A stretch of DNA of 64,000 nt from CAVTTH01 sp963737545 (lineage in GTDB: Bacteria; Verrucomicrobiota; Verrucomicrobiia; Chthoniobacterales; UBA10450): NCBI GenBank assembly GCA_963737545.1, contig CAVTTH010000003.1, positions 1,240,001 through 1,304,000 of the forward strand, given 5' to 3'. The notes beneath the pieces are model-generated. The model was not told where the DNA came from. It saw nothing but the letters and a program-made list of their open reading frames with translations, and searched no databases. This document shows, in pieces, positions 34,071 through 42,112 of this stretch. Position 1 is the first letter of the stretch. The number at the start of each line of letters is the position of its first letter. The translations under genes and the position numbers were made by a program.

Positions 34071-36776
34071 ATGAGCGAGCGCCGGAAACCGTACCCTTTT
34101 GATCGGATCGAACCGAAATGGCAGGCGATCTGGGACGAGCGCGGCGCGTTTCGTACGCCCAATCCGGGCGAGAAGAATTTCGACCCGGCCAAGCCGAAAT
34201 TTTACGTCCTCGATATGTTTCCCTACCCGAGCGGCGCAGGTCTGCATGTCGGCCATCCCGAAGGCTACACCGCGACGGACATCGTCGCGCGCTACAAACG
34301 AATGCGTGGGTTCAACGTGTTGCATCCAATGGGGTGGGATGCGTTTGGGTTGCCGGCCGAACAATACGCCATCAAAACCGGACAGCATCCGGCGATCACG
34401 ACCCGCGAGAACGTTGCGAAGTTCAAAGCGCAATTGAAGCGGATCGGTTTCTCCTACGATTGGGAACGCGAAGTCAACACGACCGATCCGCGTTACTTCA
34501 AGTGGACGCAGTGGATTTTCCTGAAGCTCTACAATTCCTGGTTCAATCCGACGACGCAGAAGGCGGAGCCAATTTCAACGTATCGCGGCAACGATCCTGA
34601 CAATGTGCGACTGGCTTACGTTGCCGAAGTTCCGGTGAACTGGTGCCCTGAGCTTGGCACGGTTTTGGCAAATGAAGAAGTCATCGACGGCAAGAGCGAG
34701 GTCGGTGGTTTTTCAGTCGTTAGGCGACCGATGCGGCAATGGATGCTGCGGATCACCGCGTATGCGGAGCGGTTGATTGCCGAACTCAACGGTCTCGACT
34801 GGCCGCAGGGAATAAAACTCCTGCAGGCTAATTGGATTGGGCGCAGCCAAGGCGCTGAGATCAGATTCATCGTAGCGGCGGTCTCTGACCGCCGAACCGA
34901 CGACGGCGCGAACTTGTCGGCGGTCATAGACCGCCGCTACAGCATCACCGTCTTCACCACTCGGCCGGATACTCTCTATGGCGCAAACTACATGGTCCTC
35001 GCGCCGGAGCATCCCCTGGTCGACCAGCTGACGACGCCGGATCGACAACCGGAAGTTCAAAAATATCGGGAAAAGGTTGCAGCCAAGTCCGATCTCGAGC
35101 GCACCGATCTGGCAAAGGAAAAAACTGGAGTGTTCATCGGCGCCTACGCAATCAATCCGGTCAATAACGAGCAGATTCCGATCTGGATCGCCGACTACGT
35201 GCTGATGGGTTACGGCACGGGCGCGATCATGGGCGTGCCCGGACACGATGAACGTGATCTCGAATTCGCACGCAAGTTCGAGATTCCGATCCTGCCGGTT
35301 GTTCAGGCGCCGGGCAAAACGCCGGAGGAATCGATCGGATTTCTCGAGGACGGAATTGCGATCAACTCCCCGATTATCGATGGATTACCAACGCCGGAAG
35401 CAAAAGAGAAAATCATCGGCTGGCTGAATGAGCGAGGGCACGGCTGCCCGTGTGTGCGCTACAAGCTGCGCGACTGGCTTTTTTCCCGACAACGTTATTG
35501 GGGCGAGCCGTTCCCGATTGTTTGGCGCGATGGCAGGCACGAAGCGCTGCCCGAATCGGAGCTACCGCTCGAACCGCCGGAGCTCGCCGATTTCAAACCA
35601 ACCGGGACGGGCGAGCCGCCGCTGGCGAAAGCAAAGGACTGGATTCGTTATTCCGACAGTGCCGTGCGTGAGACGAACACCATGCCGCAGTGGGCAGGCT
35701 CGTGCTGGTATTACTTGCGGTTCTGCGATCCGAAAAACGACCAGCGTTTTGTCGGCGAAGAAGCCGAACGCTATTGGATGGGAGGAAAGGAAAATGACGA
35801 AGCACGAATGACGAAGGACGAAGGAATGACGAAGCTTGAATCTGCGAGCAGTTCGTCATTCGACGTTCGTCATTCGTCATTCCCGCCGCAGGCGGGCGGT
35901 GTCGATCTTTACATCGGCGGGACGGAGCACGCGGTGCTGCATCTTTTGTATGCCCGCTTCTGGCACAAGGTGCTCTTTGATCTTGGTTACCTGTCAAAGC
36001 CGGAGCCGTTTCAACGGTTGGTGAATCAGGGAATCATTCTCGGCGAAGACGGACAGAAGATGTCGAAGAGCCGCGGCAACGTCGTTGGCCCCGATGAAGT
36101 CATCGAGCAGTACGGCGCGGATGCGTTTCGCTGCTACGAGATGTTCATGGGCCCGCTTGAGCAAATGAAACCATGGAGCATGAAAGGCGTCGAAGGTGTG
36201 GCGCGATTTCTTGCGCGCGTCTGGCGCTTGATGATGGAAGAAAATCAGGCGGGCGAGTGGACTTTGTCGAGCGAGGTGCAGAACGCGGAACTCGATCGAT
36301 CACAGCTCAAAATCGTGCACGCGACGATCAAGAAAGTTACCGAAGATATTGAGACGCTCTCATTCAACACCGCGATTGCGCAGATGATGGTTTTGGTCAA
36401 CGCCTTCACCAACGCAGCGACCAAACCCGTTTCGGCGATGCGAACGCTGCTGATTTTGCTTAATCCCTTCGCGCCGCATGTCACTTCGGAGTTGTGGAAA
36501 ATTTTGAATGAAAAGTTCTCCGATGTGCGGGGCGATATTACCGCCCAGTCCTGGCCGAACTACGACGAGCAATATCTCGTGGAAAGTGAAATTGAAATCG
36601 TGTTGCAGGTGAATGGCAAAGTGCGCGATCGGCTGGTGGTGGCGCTCGATGCAACCGAAGAAGCATTGCGTGAGGCCGCGCTGGGGAACGCGCGCGTGCG
36701 TGAATTCACTCAGGGCAAGACTGTCCGCAAGGTCATCGTTATTCCACAGAAGCTTGTCAACGTCGTCGCAAACTGA
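34071..36776 (+). CDS. leuS: Leucyl-tRNA synthetase with two repeat-derived insertions
   Basis: Charges tRNA-Leu. The 901-aa length exceeds the usual 820-870. The HIGH equivalent is PYPSGAGLHVGHPEGY near residue 45 and KMSKSRGN marks the second ATP motif; the editing domain has TTRPDTLYGANYMVLAPEHP. Two in-frame inserts explain the extra length. At 34872-34940 a palindrome codes for VAAVSDRRTDDGANLS and more, just before the editing domain. At about 35788-35899 a family B repeat codes for some 35 residues (ENDEARMTKDEGMTKL ...) between RYWM and VDLYIGG. All other conserved blocks are intact, so the enzyme is probably active and tolerates both loops. Confidence 0.96.
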   Translation: MSERRKPYPFDRIEPKWQAIWDERGAFRTPNPGEKNFDPAKPKFYVLDMFPYPSGAGLHVGHPEGYTATDIVARYKRMRGFNVLHPMGWDAFGLPAEQYAIKTGQHPAITTRENVAKFKAQLKRIGFSYDWEREVNTTDPRYFKWTQWIFLKLYNSWFNPTTQKAEPISTYRGNDPDNVRLAYVAEVPVNWCPELGTVLANEEVIDGKSEVGGFSVVRRPMRQWMLRITAYAERLIAELNGLDWPQGIKLLQANWIGRSQGAEIRFIVAAVSDRRTDDGANLSAVIDRRYSITVFTTRPDTLYGANYMVLAPEHPLVDQLTTPDRQPEVQKYREKVAAKSDLERTDLAKEKTGVFIGAYAINPVNNEQIPIWIADYVLMGYGTGAIMGVPGHDERDLEFARKFEIPILPVVQAPGKTPEESIGFLEDGIAINSPIIDGLPTPEAKEKIIGWLNERGHGCPCVRYKLRDWLFSRQRYWGEPFPIVWRDGRHEALPESELPLEPPELADFKPTGTGEPPLAKAKDWIRYSDSAVRETNTMPQWAGSCWYYLRFCDPKNDQRFVGEEAERYWMGGKENDEARMTKDEGMTKLESASSSSFDVRHSSFPPQAGGVDLYIGGTEHAVLHLLYARFWHKVLFDLGYLSKPEPFQRLVNQGIILGEDGQKMSKSRGNVVGPDEVIEQYGADAFRCYEMFMGPLEQMKPWSMKGVEGVARFLARVWRLMMEENQAGEWTLSSEVQNAELDRSQLKIVHATIKKVTEDIETLSFNTAIAQMMVLVNAFTNAATKPVSAMRTLLILLNPFAPHVTSELWKILNEKFSDVRGDITAQSWPNYDEQYLVESEIEIVLQVNGKVRDRLVVALDATEEALREAALGNARVREFTQGKTVRKVIVIPQKLVNVVAN
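34872..34940. repeat. Palindromic element, family C, in frame within leuS
   Basis: 69 bases. Left arm GTAGCGGCGGTCTCTGACC, right arm GGTCATAGACCGCCGCTAC; the arms are inverted copies. It adds exactly 23 codons without a stop. A close copy in miaB uses the same reading frame. Confidence 0.9.
35792..35897. repeat. Family B inverted repeat plus GC hairpin, in frame within leuS
   Basis: Left arm AATGACGAAGCACGAATGA, right arm TTCGTCATTCGTCATTC, followed by a small hairpin CCCGCC-GCA-GGCGGG at 35883-35897. It matches the repeat in the helicase-malQ spacer but here stays open as coding sequence. Confidence 0.85.
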
Positions 36777-36788
36777 GATAAGGGGAAA

Positions 36789-37247
36789 ATGTTTAAGGAA
36801 TTCAAAGAGTTTGCCATCAAAGGGAACGCGATTGATCTGGCGGTTGGCGTCATAATCGGTGCGGCTTTCGGCGCGATTGTTGCGTCGTTGGTGAAGGATA
36901 TTCTGATGCCTCCACTCGGTCTGCTGACCGGCGGTCTGGATTTTTCGAACAAGTTTCTCGTGCTTAAGGATGCGCCCGGCGGCGGAACCTTCGCTACGCC
37001 CGCTGATGCGGTGAAAGCGGGCGCGATCACATGGAACTACGGCAATTTCATTACTCTGGTCATCAACTTTGTTATCGTTGCGTTTTGCATTTTCCTCGTC
37101 GTGCGAGCCCTGAACAAAATGAAACGCCCCGCGCCCGACGCGCCCGCGGTTTCGAAGGATTGCCCAGCCTGCATGATGACGATCCCGATCAAGGCGACCC
37201 GCTGCCCGCATTGCACGACTGAATTGGGAGGTACCGGACGCGCCTAG
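36789..37247 (+). CDS. mscL: Large-conductance mechanosensitive channel MscL with C-terminal zinc ribbon
   Basis: Tension-gated emergency channel in the inner membrane. 152 aa from ATG 36789. The start FKEFKEFAIKGNAIDLAVGV is the amphipathic helix and TM1; the second helix is FITLVINFVIVAFCIFLVVR. After the usual cytoplasmic helix there is an extra CPAC...CPHC zinc-ribbon-like tail of about 25 residues, not part of the E. coli protein but known in some MscL sequences. It lies 12 bases after leuS and may be read with it. Confidence 0.94.
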   Translation: MFKEFKEFAIKGNAIDLAVGVIIGAAFGAIVASLVKDILMPPLGLLTGGLDFSNKFLVLKDAPGGGTFATPADAVKAGAITWNYGNFITLVINFVIVAFCIFLVVRALNKMKRPAPDAPAVSKDCPACMMTIPIKATRCPHCTTELGGTGRA

Positions 37248-37349
37248 AGTCTTTGGCAACGTACGTCCGGCGGGACGACGGGGAGCGTGAATGGACGCGA
37301 TGAAATTATCGCTTGCCACTCGGGGCTTCAATCGGTATTGGAGCCGCCA

Positions 37350-37862
37350 ATGTCGAAATCCCTGCGGCTCATTTTCGCATTACTGGTGGCTGGTCTCATC
37401 GCTAGCTGTACGACCCAACCAAGCGCGCGAACTGGCGGAATTGCCAAGTGGCGAGTCTCCAACGTCCGCACCACTGCGTACACTCACACCGAAGCGGGTG
37501 GGCGCCGGAACGCCGTCGGTTCGCAGCTTAATGGGAGTCAGGTCAGAAGCGCCGCCGCAGATTGGTCCCGCTTTCCGCTCGGTACCAGATTCCGGATTGT
37601 CGACACGAATGAAGTTTTTGAAATCGATGACTACGGCAGCGCTTTGATCGGCACCAACACGATCGACCTTTACAAGCCAAACCGGCTCGAGATGCGCCGT
37701 TGGGGCGTGCGCCACGTTGATATCGATGTCCTGGAGTGGGGTTCGGCCGAACGCAGTCTGGCCGTACTGACGCCTCGCTGTCACAATGGTTCTTGTCGTC
37801 GCATGGTCGTCGCCCTCAAGGAAAAGAAACCAAATTCCCCGCCTTCCTCTCTTAAGTTTTGA
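37350..37862 (+). CDS. 3D-domain lipoprotein
   Basis: 170 aa from ATG 37350; the upstream open frame lacks a signal. Lipobox LIASC near residue 20. The 3D domain is seen as TTAYTHTEAGG, PLGTRFRI, EIDDYGSAL (first and second Asp) and TIDLYKP (third Asp). Such domains resemble the catalytic core of MltA lytic transglycosylases and Rpf-like cell-wall proteins. A cell-wall role at the outer membrane is inferred. Confidence 0.82.
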   Translation: MSKSLRLIFALLVAGLIASCTTQPSARTGGIAKWRVSNVRTTAYTHTEAGGRRNAVGSQLNGSQVRSAAADWSRFPLGTRFRIVDTNEVFEIDDYGSALIGTNTIDLYKPNRLEMRRWGVRHVDIDVLEWGSAERSLAVLTPRCHNGSCRRMVVALKEKKPNSPPSSLKF

Positions 37863-37895
37863 CAGTGAGGTGGTGACGGAATCAGTGTCCGGCGG

Positions 37896-38867
37896 ATGAA
37901 CATTCTCGTCGTCGGTGGGGCCGGCTACATCGGAAGCGTTTGCACAGAGCTCCTGCTTGACGAAGGACATGCCGTTACCGTTTTCGACAATCTGACCGAG
38001 GGTCATCGGCGCGCAATCGATCGGCGGGCGCGATTCGTCGAGGGCGACCTGGCCGAGCGGGATGCGATTTCCGCGACTCTCCGCGACGTGCGCCCGGACG
38101 CAGTCATGCATTTCGCAGCGAACGCCCTGGTGGGCGAGTCGATGGAAAATCCGTCCAAATATTTTCGGAACAATGTCAGCGGCGGAATCAATCTCCTCGA
38201 CGCCATGATTGCCCATGATGTCCGCCGCCTCGTTTTTTCGTCGACCTGCGCGACCTTCGGTTGGCCCGATCGCGTGCCGATCGATGAAAGCGTGCCGCAA
38301 TGTCCAATCAATCCGTATGGTGAATCGAAGTTGATGTTTGAAAACATTTTGCGCTGGTACGGTCGAATTCACGGGCTCTGCTTTGTTTCGCTTCGCTACT
38401 TTAACGCGGCCGGCGCGTCGGGGAATTTTGGCGAAGATCACCGCATGGAGACGCATCTGCTGCCAAACGTTTTGAAGGTGGCTCTCGGACAGAAGCCGCA
38501 CGTGGAAATTTACGGCACCGACTACGAGACTCCCGATGGGACCTGCATTCGGGATTACATCCATATCTTGGATTTGTCGCGCGCCCACATCCTCGCCCTC
38601 GAAGCGCGACAGAGTGATTTTTACAATCTTGGAACCGGCGGAGGTTCGAGCGTGCGCGAAGTTATCGATGCCTGCCGTAAGGTTACCGGCAAAGACATCC
38701 CGGTTGTAGAAAAGCCGCGCCGACCGGGCGACCCGCCCCGGCTTGTCGCCAGTTCCGAGAAGATCAAGCGCGAGTTGGGGTGGCGGCCGCAATTCCAATC
38801 CCTCGACGCCATCATCGGAAGCGCGTGGAAATGGCATCAGAAATTTCCCAACGGCTATGGCGATTGA
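37896..38867 (+). CDS. galE: UDP-glucose 4-epimerase
   Basis: Interconverts UDP-glucose and UDP-galactose for envelope sugar synthesis. 323 aa. NAD loop GGAGYIGSVCTELL, catalytic Ser in FSSTCATFG and YGESK (YxxxK) near residue 145, with RYFNAAGAS and GDPPRLVASSEKI downstream. Related UDP-sugar epimerases (UDP-GlcNAc) are possible, but the alignment to GalE motifs is good. Followed after 30 bases by hisS. Confidence 0.92.
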   Translation: MNILVVGGAGYIGSVCTELLLDEGHAVTVFDNLTEGHRRAIDRRARFVEGDLAERDAISATLRDVRPDAVMHFAANALVGESMENPSKYFRNNVSGGINLLDAMIAHDVRRLVFSSTCATFGWPDRVPIDESVPQCPINPYGESKLMFENILRWYGRIHGLCFVSLRYFNAAGASGNFGEDHRMETHLLPNVLKVALGQKPHVEIYGTDYETPDGTCIRDYIHILDLSRAHILALEARQSDFYNLGTGGGSSVREVIDACRKVTGKDIPVVEKPRRPGDPPRLVASSEKIKRELGWRPQFQSLDAIIGSAWKWHQKFPNGYGD

Positions 38868-38897
38868 CCAAAAAAGCGCGAAAGCTTTTCTCTTCTG

Positions 38898-40142
38898 ATG
38901 CAACCGCTTCCCGGCTTTCGCGATTTCTTGCCAGACGACTGCGCGGTACGGAATTACATCTTTTCGCGCTGGCGCGAGGTTTGTCGCAGCTACGGCTTCG
39001 TCGAGTGGGACGGCCCGGTCCTGGAGCCGACTGAGCTTTACACAAAAAAAAGCGGCCCGGAAATCGTCGCGCAGCTTTTTAATTTTACCGACAAGGGCGA
39101 ACGCGAGGTGGCGATGCGCCCGGAATTGACGCCGACGCTCGCGCGCGTAATTGCCGCGCATGAGCGCGAGTTTAAGAAACCGCTGAAGTGGTTCTCGATT
39201 CCGCAGTGCTTCCGATACGAGAAACAACAACGCGGCCGACTTCGCGAACATTTTCAGCTCAATTGCGATCTCATTGGCGAAACGTCGCTCGAGGCCGACA
39301 TCGAATTAATTGCCTTAAATATCGATCTGCTGCGCGGATTTGGTTTTACCGAAAGGGATGTTGTTGTGCGCATCAGCGATCGCGAGTTCTGGCTCGATTT
39401 TTTGCGCGATCAGAAGGTGGCAGAAGGGCGCTGGGAGGAAATCCTGCAGATCATTGACAAGAGCGAGCGTGAGCCGCGTGAGAAAGCGAGTGAGCGATTG
39501 GGCGCGCTGGCCAAACCAGTCTTCGCCATTTTGGATGGCGAAGGAAAAAGCGAAAAACTCGAGCGTCTCATCGCCGGGCTCGAGCGGCGAGGTTTGGTCG
39601 GTTACGTGAAAATCGATCTCGGGATTGTGCGCGGTCTCGCCTATTACACGGGCGTTGTCTTTGAAGCGTTCGATCGCGCGGGAAAACTTCGTGCGCTTTC
39701 CGGAGGTGGCCGCTATGATAGTTTGATTGCGCAGCTGAGCGACGATGCGGCCTCGATGCCGGCGGCTGGATTCGCCATGGGTGATGTCGTGCTGGGTGAG
39801 TTGATTGCGGAGATTCCAAGCGCGCGCGCCAGAATGGAAGCGGCCATCAGCGGGAAACAACAACTCGATATCTATGTTGTGATCGCCAAGGAGGAGCGGC
39901 GAGGTGATGCGCTCGCCCAGGTCCAGGCGTTGCGCGAACGCAACTACCGCGTCGATTTCCCGCTCACGCCAACGAAGGTCGGCAAACAATTTCAGAGCGC
40001 GGAGCAACTCGGCGCTCGCGTGGCCGTTCTTTTCGGTGACGAATGGCCGCAAGTGAAAATAAAGACGTTTGCTACGCGTGAAGAATTGCTCGTTCCTAAC
40101 GAGGACGCGTTGGCGACCGTTCGGCAAATTCTGTCATCCTGA
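38898..40142 (+). CDS. hisS: Histidyl-tRNA synthetase
   Basis: Class II synthetase, 414 aa. Motif 1 region GFRDFLPDDCAVRN and VLEPTELYTKKSGPE, motif 2 FSIPQCFRYEKQQRGRLREHFQ, the His-specific GLAYYTGVVFEAFD and motif 3 AAGFAMGDVVLGEL; then the anticodon-binding domain. The terminal Leu-Ser-Ser-stop is encoded by the left arm of a family A repeat, exactly as in malQ. Confidence 0.96.
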   Translation: MQPLPGFRDFLPDDCAVRNYIFSRWREVCRSYGFVEWDGPVLEPTELYTKKSGPEIVAQLFNFTDKGEREVAMRPELTPTLARVIAAHEREFKKPLKWFSIPQCFRYEKQQRGRLREHFQLNCDLIGETSLEADIELIALNIDLLRGFGFTERDVVVRISDREFWLDFLRDQKVAEGRWEEILQIIDKSEREPREKASERLGALAKPVFAILDGEGKSEKLERLIAGLERRGLVGYVKIDLGIVRGLAYYTGVVFEAFDRAGKLRALSGGGRYDSLIAQLSDDAASMPAAGFAMGDVVLGELIAEIPSARARMEAAISGKQQLDIYVVIAKEERRGDALAQVQALRERNYRVDFPLTPTKVGKQFQSAEQLGARVAVLFGDEWPQVKIKTFATREELLVPNEDALATVRQILSS

Positions 40143-40288
40143 GCGGAGCGCAGCGGAGTCGAAGGATCCCGTGGCGCAACTGCACCTTGCTTTTGCCGAG
40201 ATGCCGCTTCTGGAAACTTCACGGGATCCCTCGACTTCGCTCGGGATGACAACCAACTTGAGAGATTCTTCGCTCCGCTCAGAATGAC
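40133..40288. repeat. Compound palindromic repeat, family A
   Basis: Arms in order: GTCATCCTGAGCGGAGCG, then TCGAAGGATCCCGTGG, its complement with GATCCCTCGACTTCGCTC and GGGATGAC, and a third arm ending CGCTCAGAATGAC. It provides the hisS stop and fills the 164-base spacer before aspS. Confidence 0.85.
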
Positions 40289-40306
40289 ACGCTAGTTTCC
40301 GCTCGC

Positions 40307-42112
40307 ATGTATAGAACCCATCACTGCAATCAGCTGACGGCCACCGACATCGGGCAAACCGTCATGCTCTCCGGCTGGGTGCATGTCCGGCGCGATCACG
40401 GCGGGGTAATTTTCATTGATCTGCGCGATCGAGAAGGGTTGACGCAGGTCGTCTTCCGTCCTGAGGAAAATGCAGAGGTCACGGCCGCGGCGCATCACCT
40501 CCGCAACGAGGACGTCATCCAGGTTTCCGGCCGGGTAGCGGCGCGATTGCCGGGTACGGCGAATCCAAAATTGCCGACCGGCGAAATCGAGGTCATCCCA
40601 AATCAACTGCGTGTTTTGAATCGCGCCGAAGTCCTGCCATTCCCGCTCGAAGGGGAGGTGAGCAACGAGGATTTGCGGCTGACCTATCGCTACTTCGATC
40701 TTCGCCGGCCGCAGCTCGCGCGCAACTTGCGCCTGCGACATCGCGTCACCAAAGCAACGCGTGACTATCTTGATGCGCAGGGATTTGTCGAAATCGAAAC
40801 ACCGATTCTCTCCAAGAGCACGCCGGAAGGGGCGCGTGATTTTCTGGTGCCGAGCCGCTTGTTGCCGGGAAAATTTTATGCGCTGCCCCAGGCGCCACAG
40901 CAATACAAACAGTTGCTCATGGTCGGCGGGATCGAAAAGTATTTTCAGATCGCGAAATGTTTTCGCGACGAAGATCTGCGCGCCGATCGCCAGCCGGAGT
41001 TTACCCAGATCGACATTGAAGCGTCTTTTGTGACGCCGGACGACATTTTTGCGCTGACCGAGGGAATGCTCGCCGCTGTTTTCAAAGCCGCGCGCGGCAT
41101 CGAAATTAAGACGCCCTTCGACCGCCTGACCTATCGCGAAGCTGTCGGCACGTTCGGCAGCGACAAACCGGATCGCCGTTTTGGATTGCGGCTGATCGAT
41201 CTCGCGAACATCTTTGCCTCGAGCGGCTTCAAAATGTTTCGCGGCGCGCTCGATGCCGGCGGCGCGGTCAAAGCGATCAACGCGAAAGGATTTGCCGGCA
41301 TCACCATTGGCCAGGTCGATGAACTCACCGCCATCGCGAAAACGTTCGGCGCCAAAGGTCTCGCTTTCATCAAGGTCGAGAACGGGGAATGGAAGTCGCC
41401 GATTGTGAAATTCTTTTCCGACGCAGAAAAGGAAGCTCTCCGTTCCAAATTGGAAATCGAAGAAGGCGACTGCGTTTTCTTTGCGGCCGACAAATGGGAG
41501 ATTGCCTGTGAAGTGCTCGGCCGCATCCGCCTGCGCGTCGCGGAAATTCAAAAGCTGACCGAGGGATCGGAGCAGCTCGATTTTCTATGGGTAACCGATT
41601 TCCCGCTTCTGCAATGGAGCCCGGAGGAAAATAAATGGAACGCCGTGCACCATCCTTTTACTCGACCGAAAACGGAGGATCTGCCGTTACTCGATGAAAA
41701 AAAATTCCACGAGATGCGCGCCGACGCCTACGACGTTGTCCTAAACGGTGTCGAAATCGGCGGGGGAAGCATCCGGATTCACGAACCGGAATTGCAAAAG
41801 AAAATGTTCGCAGCGCTGGGTGTGGGCGAAGACGATCAGGACAAGCTTTTCGGTCATTTGCTTCGCGCGTTTCGTCTCGGCGCGCCGCCGCATGGTGGGA
41901 TTGCCCTCGGACTTGATCGCCTCGTCATGCTCGTGTGTGGCGAGGAATCGATTCGGGAAGTGATGGCGTTTCCGAAAAACAATCGCGGCCAGGATTTGAT
42001 GTCGCAATCGCCCGGCGACGTCGATTCGCGGCAGCTGCGCGATTTGGGAATCAGGCTGGCCGGGCCGCAATCGGCCGGGGAGACGGGAACAACAGCGCCA
42101 CCAAAAACGTAA
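40307..42112 (+). CDS. aspS: Aspartyl-tRNA synthetase (bacterial type)
   Basis: 601 aa with the N-terminal OB fold (VMLSGWVHVRRDHGGVIFID), motif 2 FRDEDLRADRQPEFTQIDIE, a GAD insertion domain in the middle and motif 3 GGIALGLDRLVMLVCG. The bacterial-type architecture may also charge tRNA-Asn if no asnS is present; that cannot be told from this window. Its last 62 bases overlap, tail to tail, the symporter gene on the other strand. Confidence 0.97.
   Translation: MYRTHHCNQLTATDIGQTVMLSGWVHVRRDHGGVIFIDLRDREGLTQVVFRPEENAEVTAAAHHLRNEDVIQVSGRVAARLPGTANPKLPTGEIEVIPNQLRVLNRAEVLPFPLEGEVSNEDLRLTYRYFDLRRPQLARNLRLRHRVTKATRDYLDAQGFVEIETPILSKSTPEGARDFLVPSRLLPGKFYALPQAPQQYKQLLMVGGIEKYFQIAKCFRDEDLRADRQPEFTQIDIEASFVTPDDIFALTEGMLAAVFKAARGIEIKTPFDRLTYREAVGTFGSDKPDRRFGLRLIDLANIFASSGFKMFRGALDAGGAVKAINAKGFAGITIGQVDELTAIAKTFGAKGLAFIKVENGEWKSPIVKFFSDAEKEALRSKLEIEEGDCVFFAADKWEIACEVLGRIRLRVAEIQKLTEGSEQLDFLWVTDFPLLQWSPEENKWNAVHHPFTRPKTEDLPLLDEKKFHEMRADAYDVVLNGVEIGGGSIRIHEPELQKKMFAALGVGEDDQDKLFGHLLRAFRLGAPPHGGIALGLDRLVMLVCGEESIREVMAFPKNNRGQDLMSQSPGDVDSRQLRDLGIRLAGPQSAGETGTTAPPKT

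Noticed and set aside
36360..37331. Minus-strand open frame of 323 codons
   Set aside because: Antisense to the leuS end and mscL; no protein family features.
37380..39251. Minus-strand open frame of 623 codons
   Set aside because: Antisense to the 3D-domain, galE and hisS genes, all with clear family motifs; the antisense product has no recognisable domain. Long shadow frames are common at this GC content.
40292..41551. Minus-strand open frame of 419 codons
   Set aside because: Lies wholly opposite aspS, which is complete and well supported.
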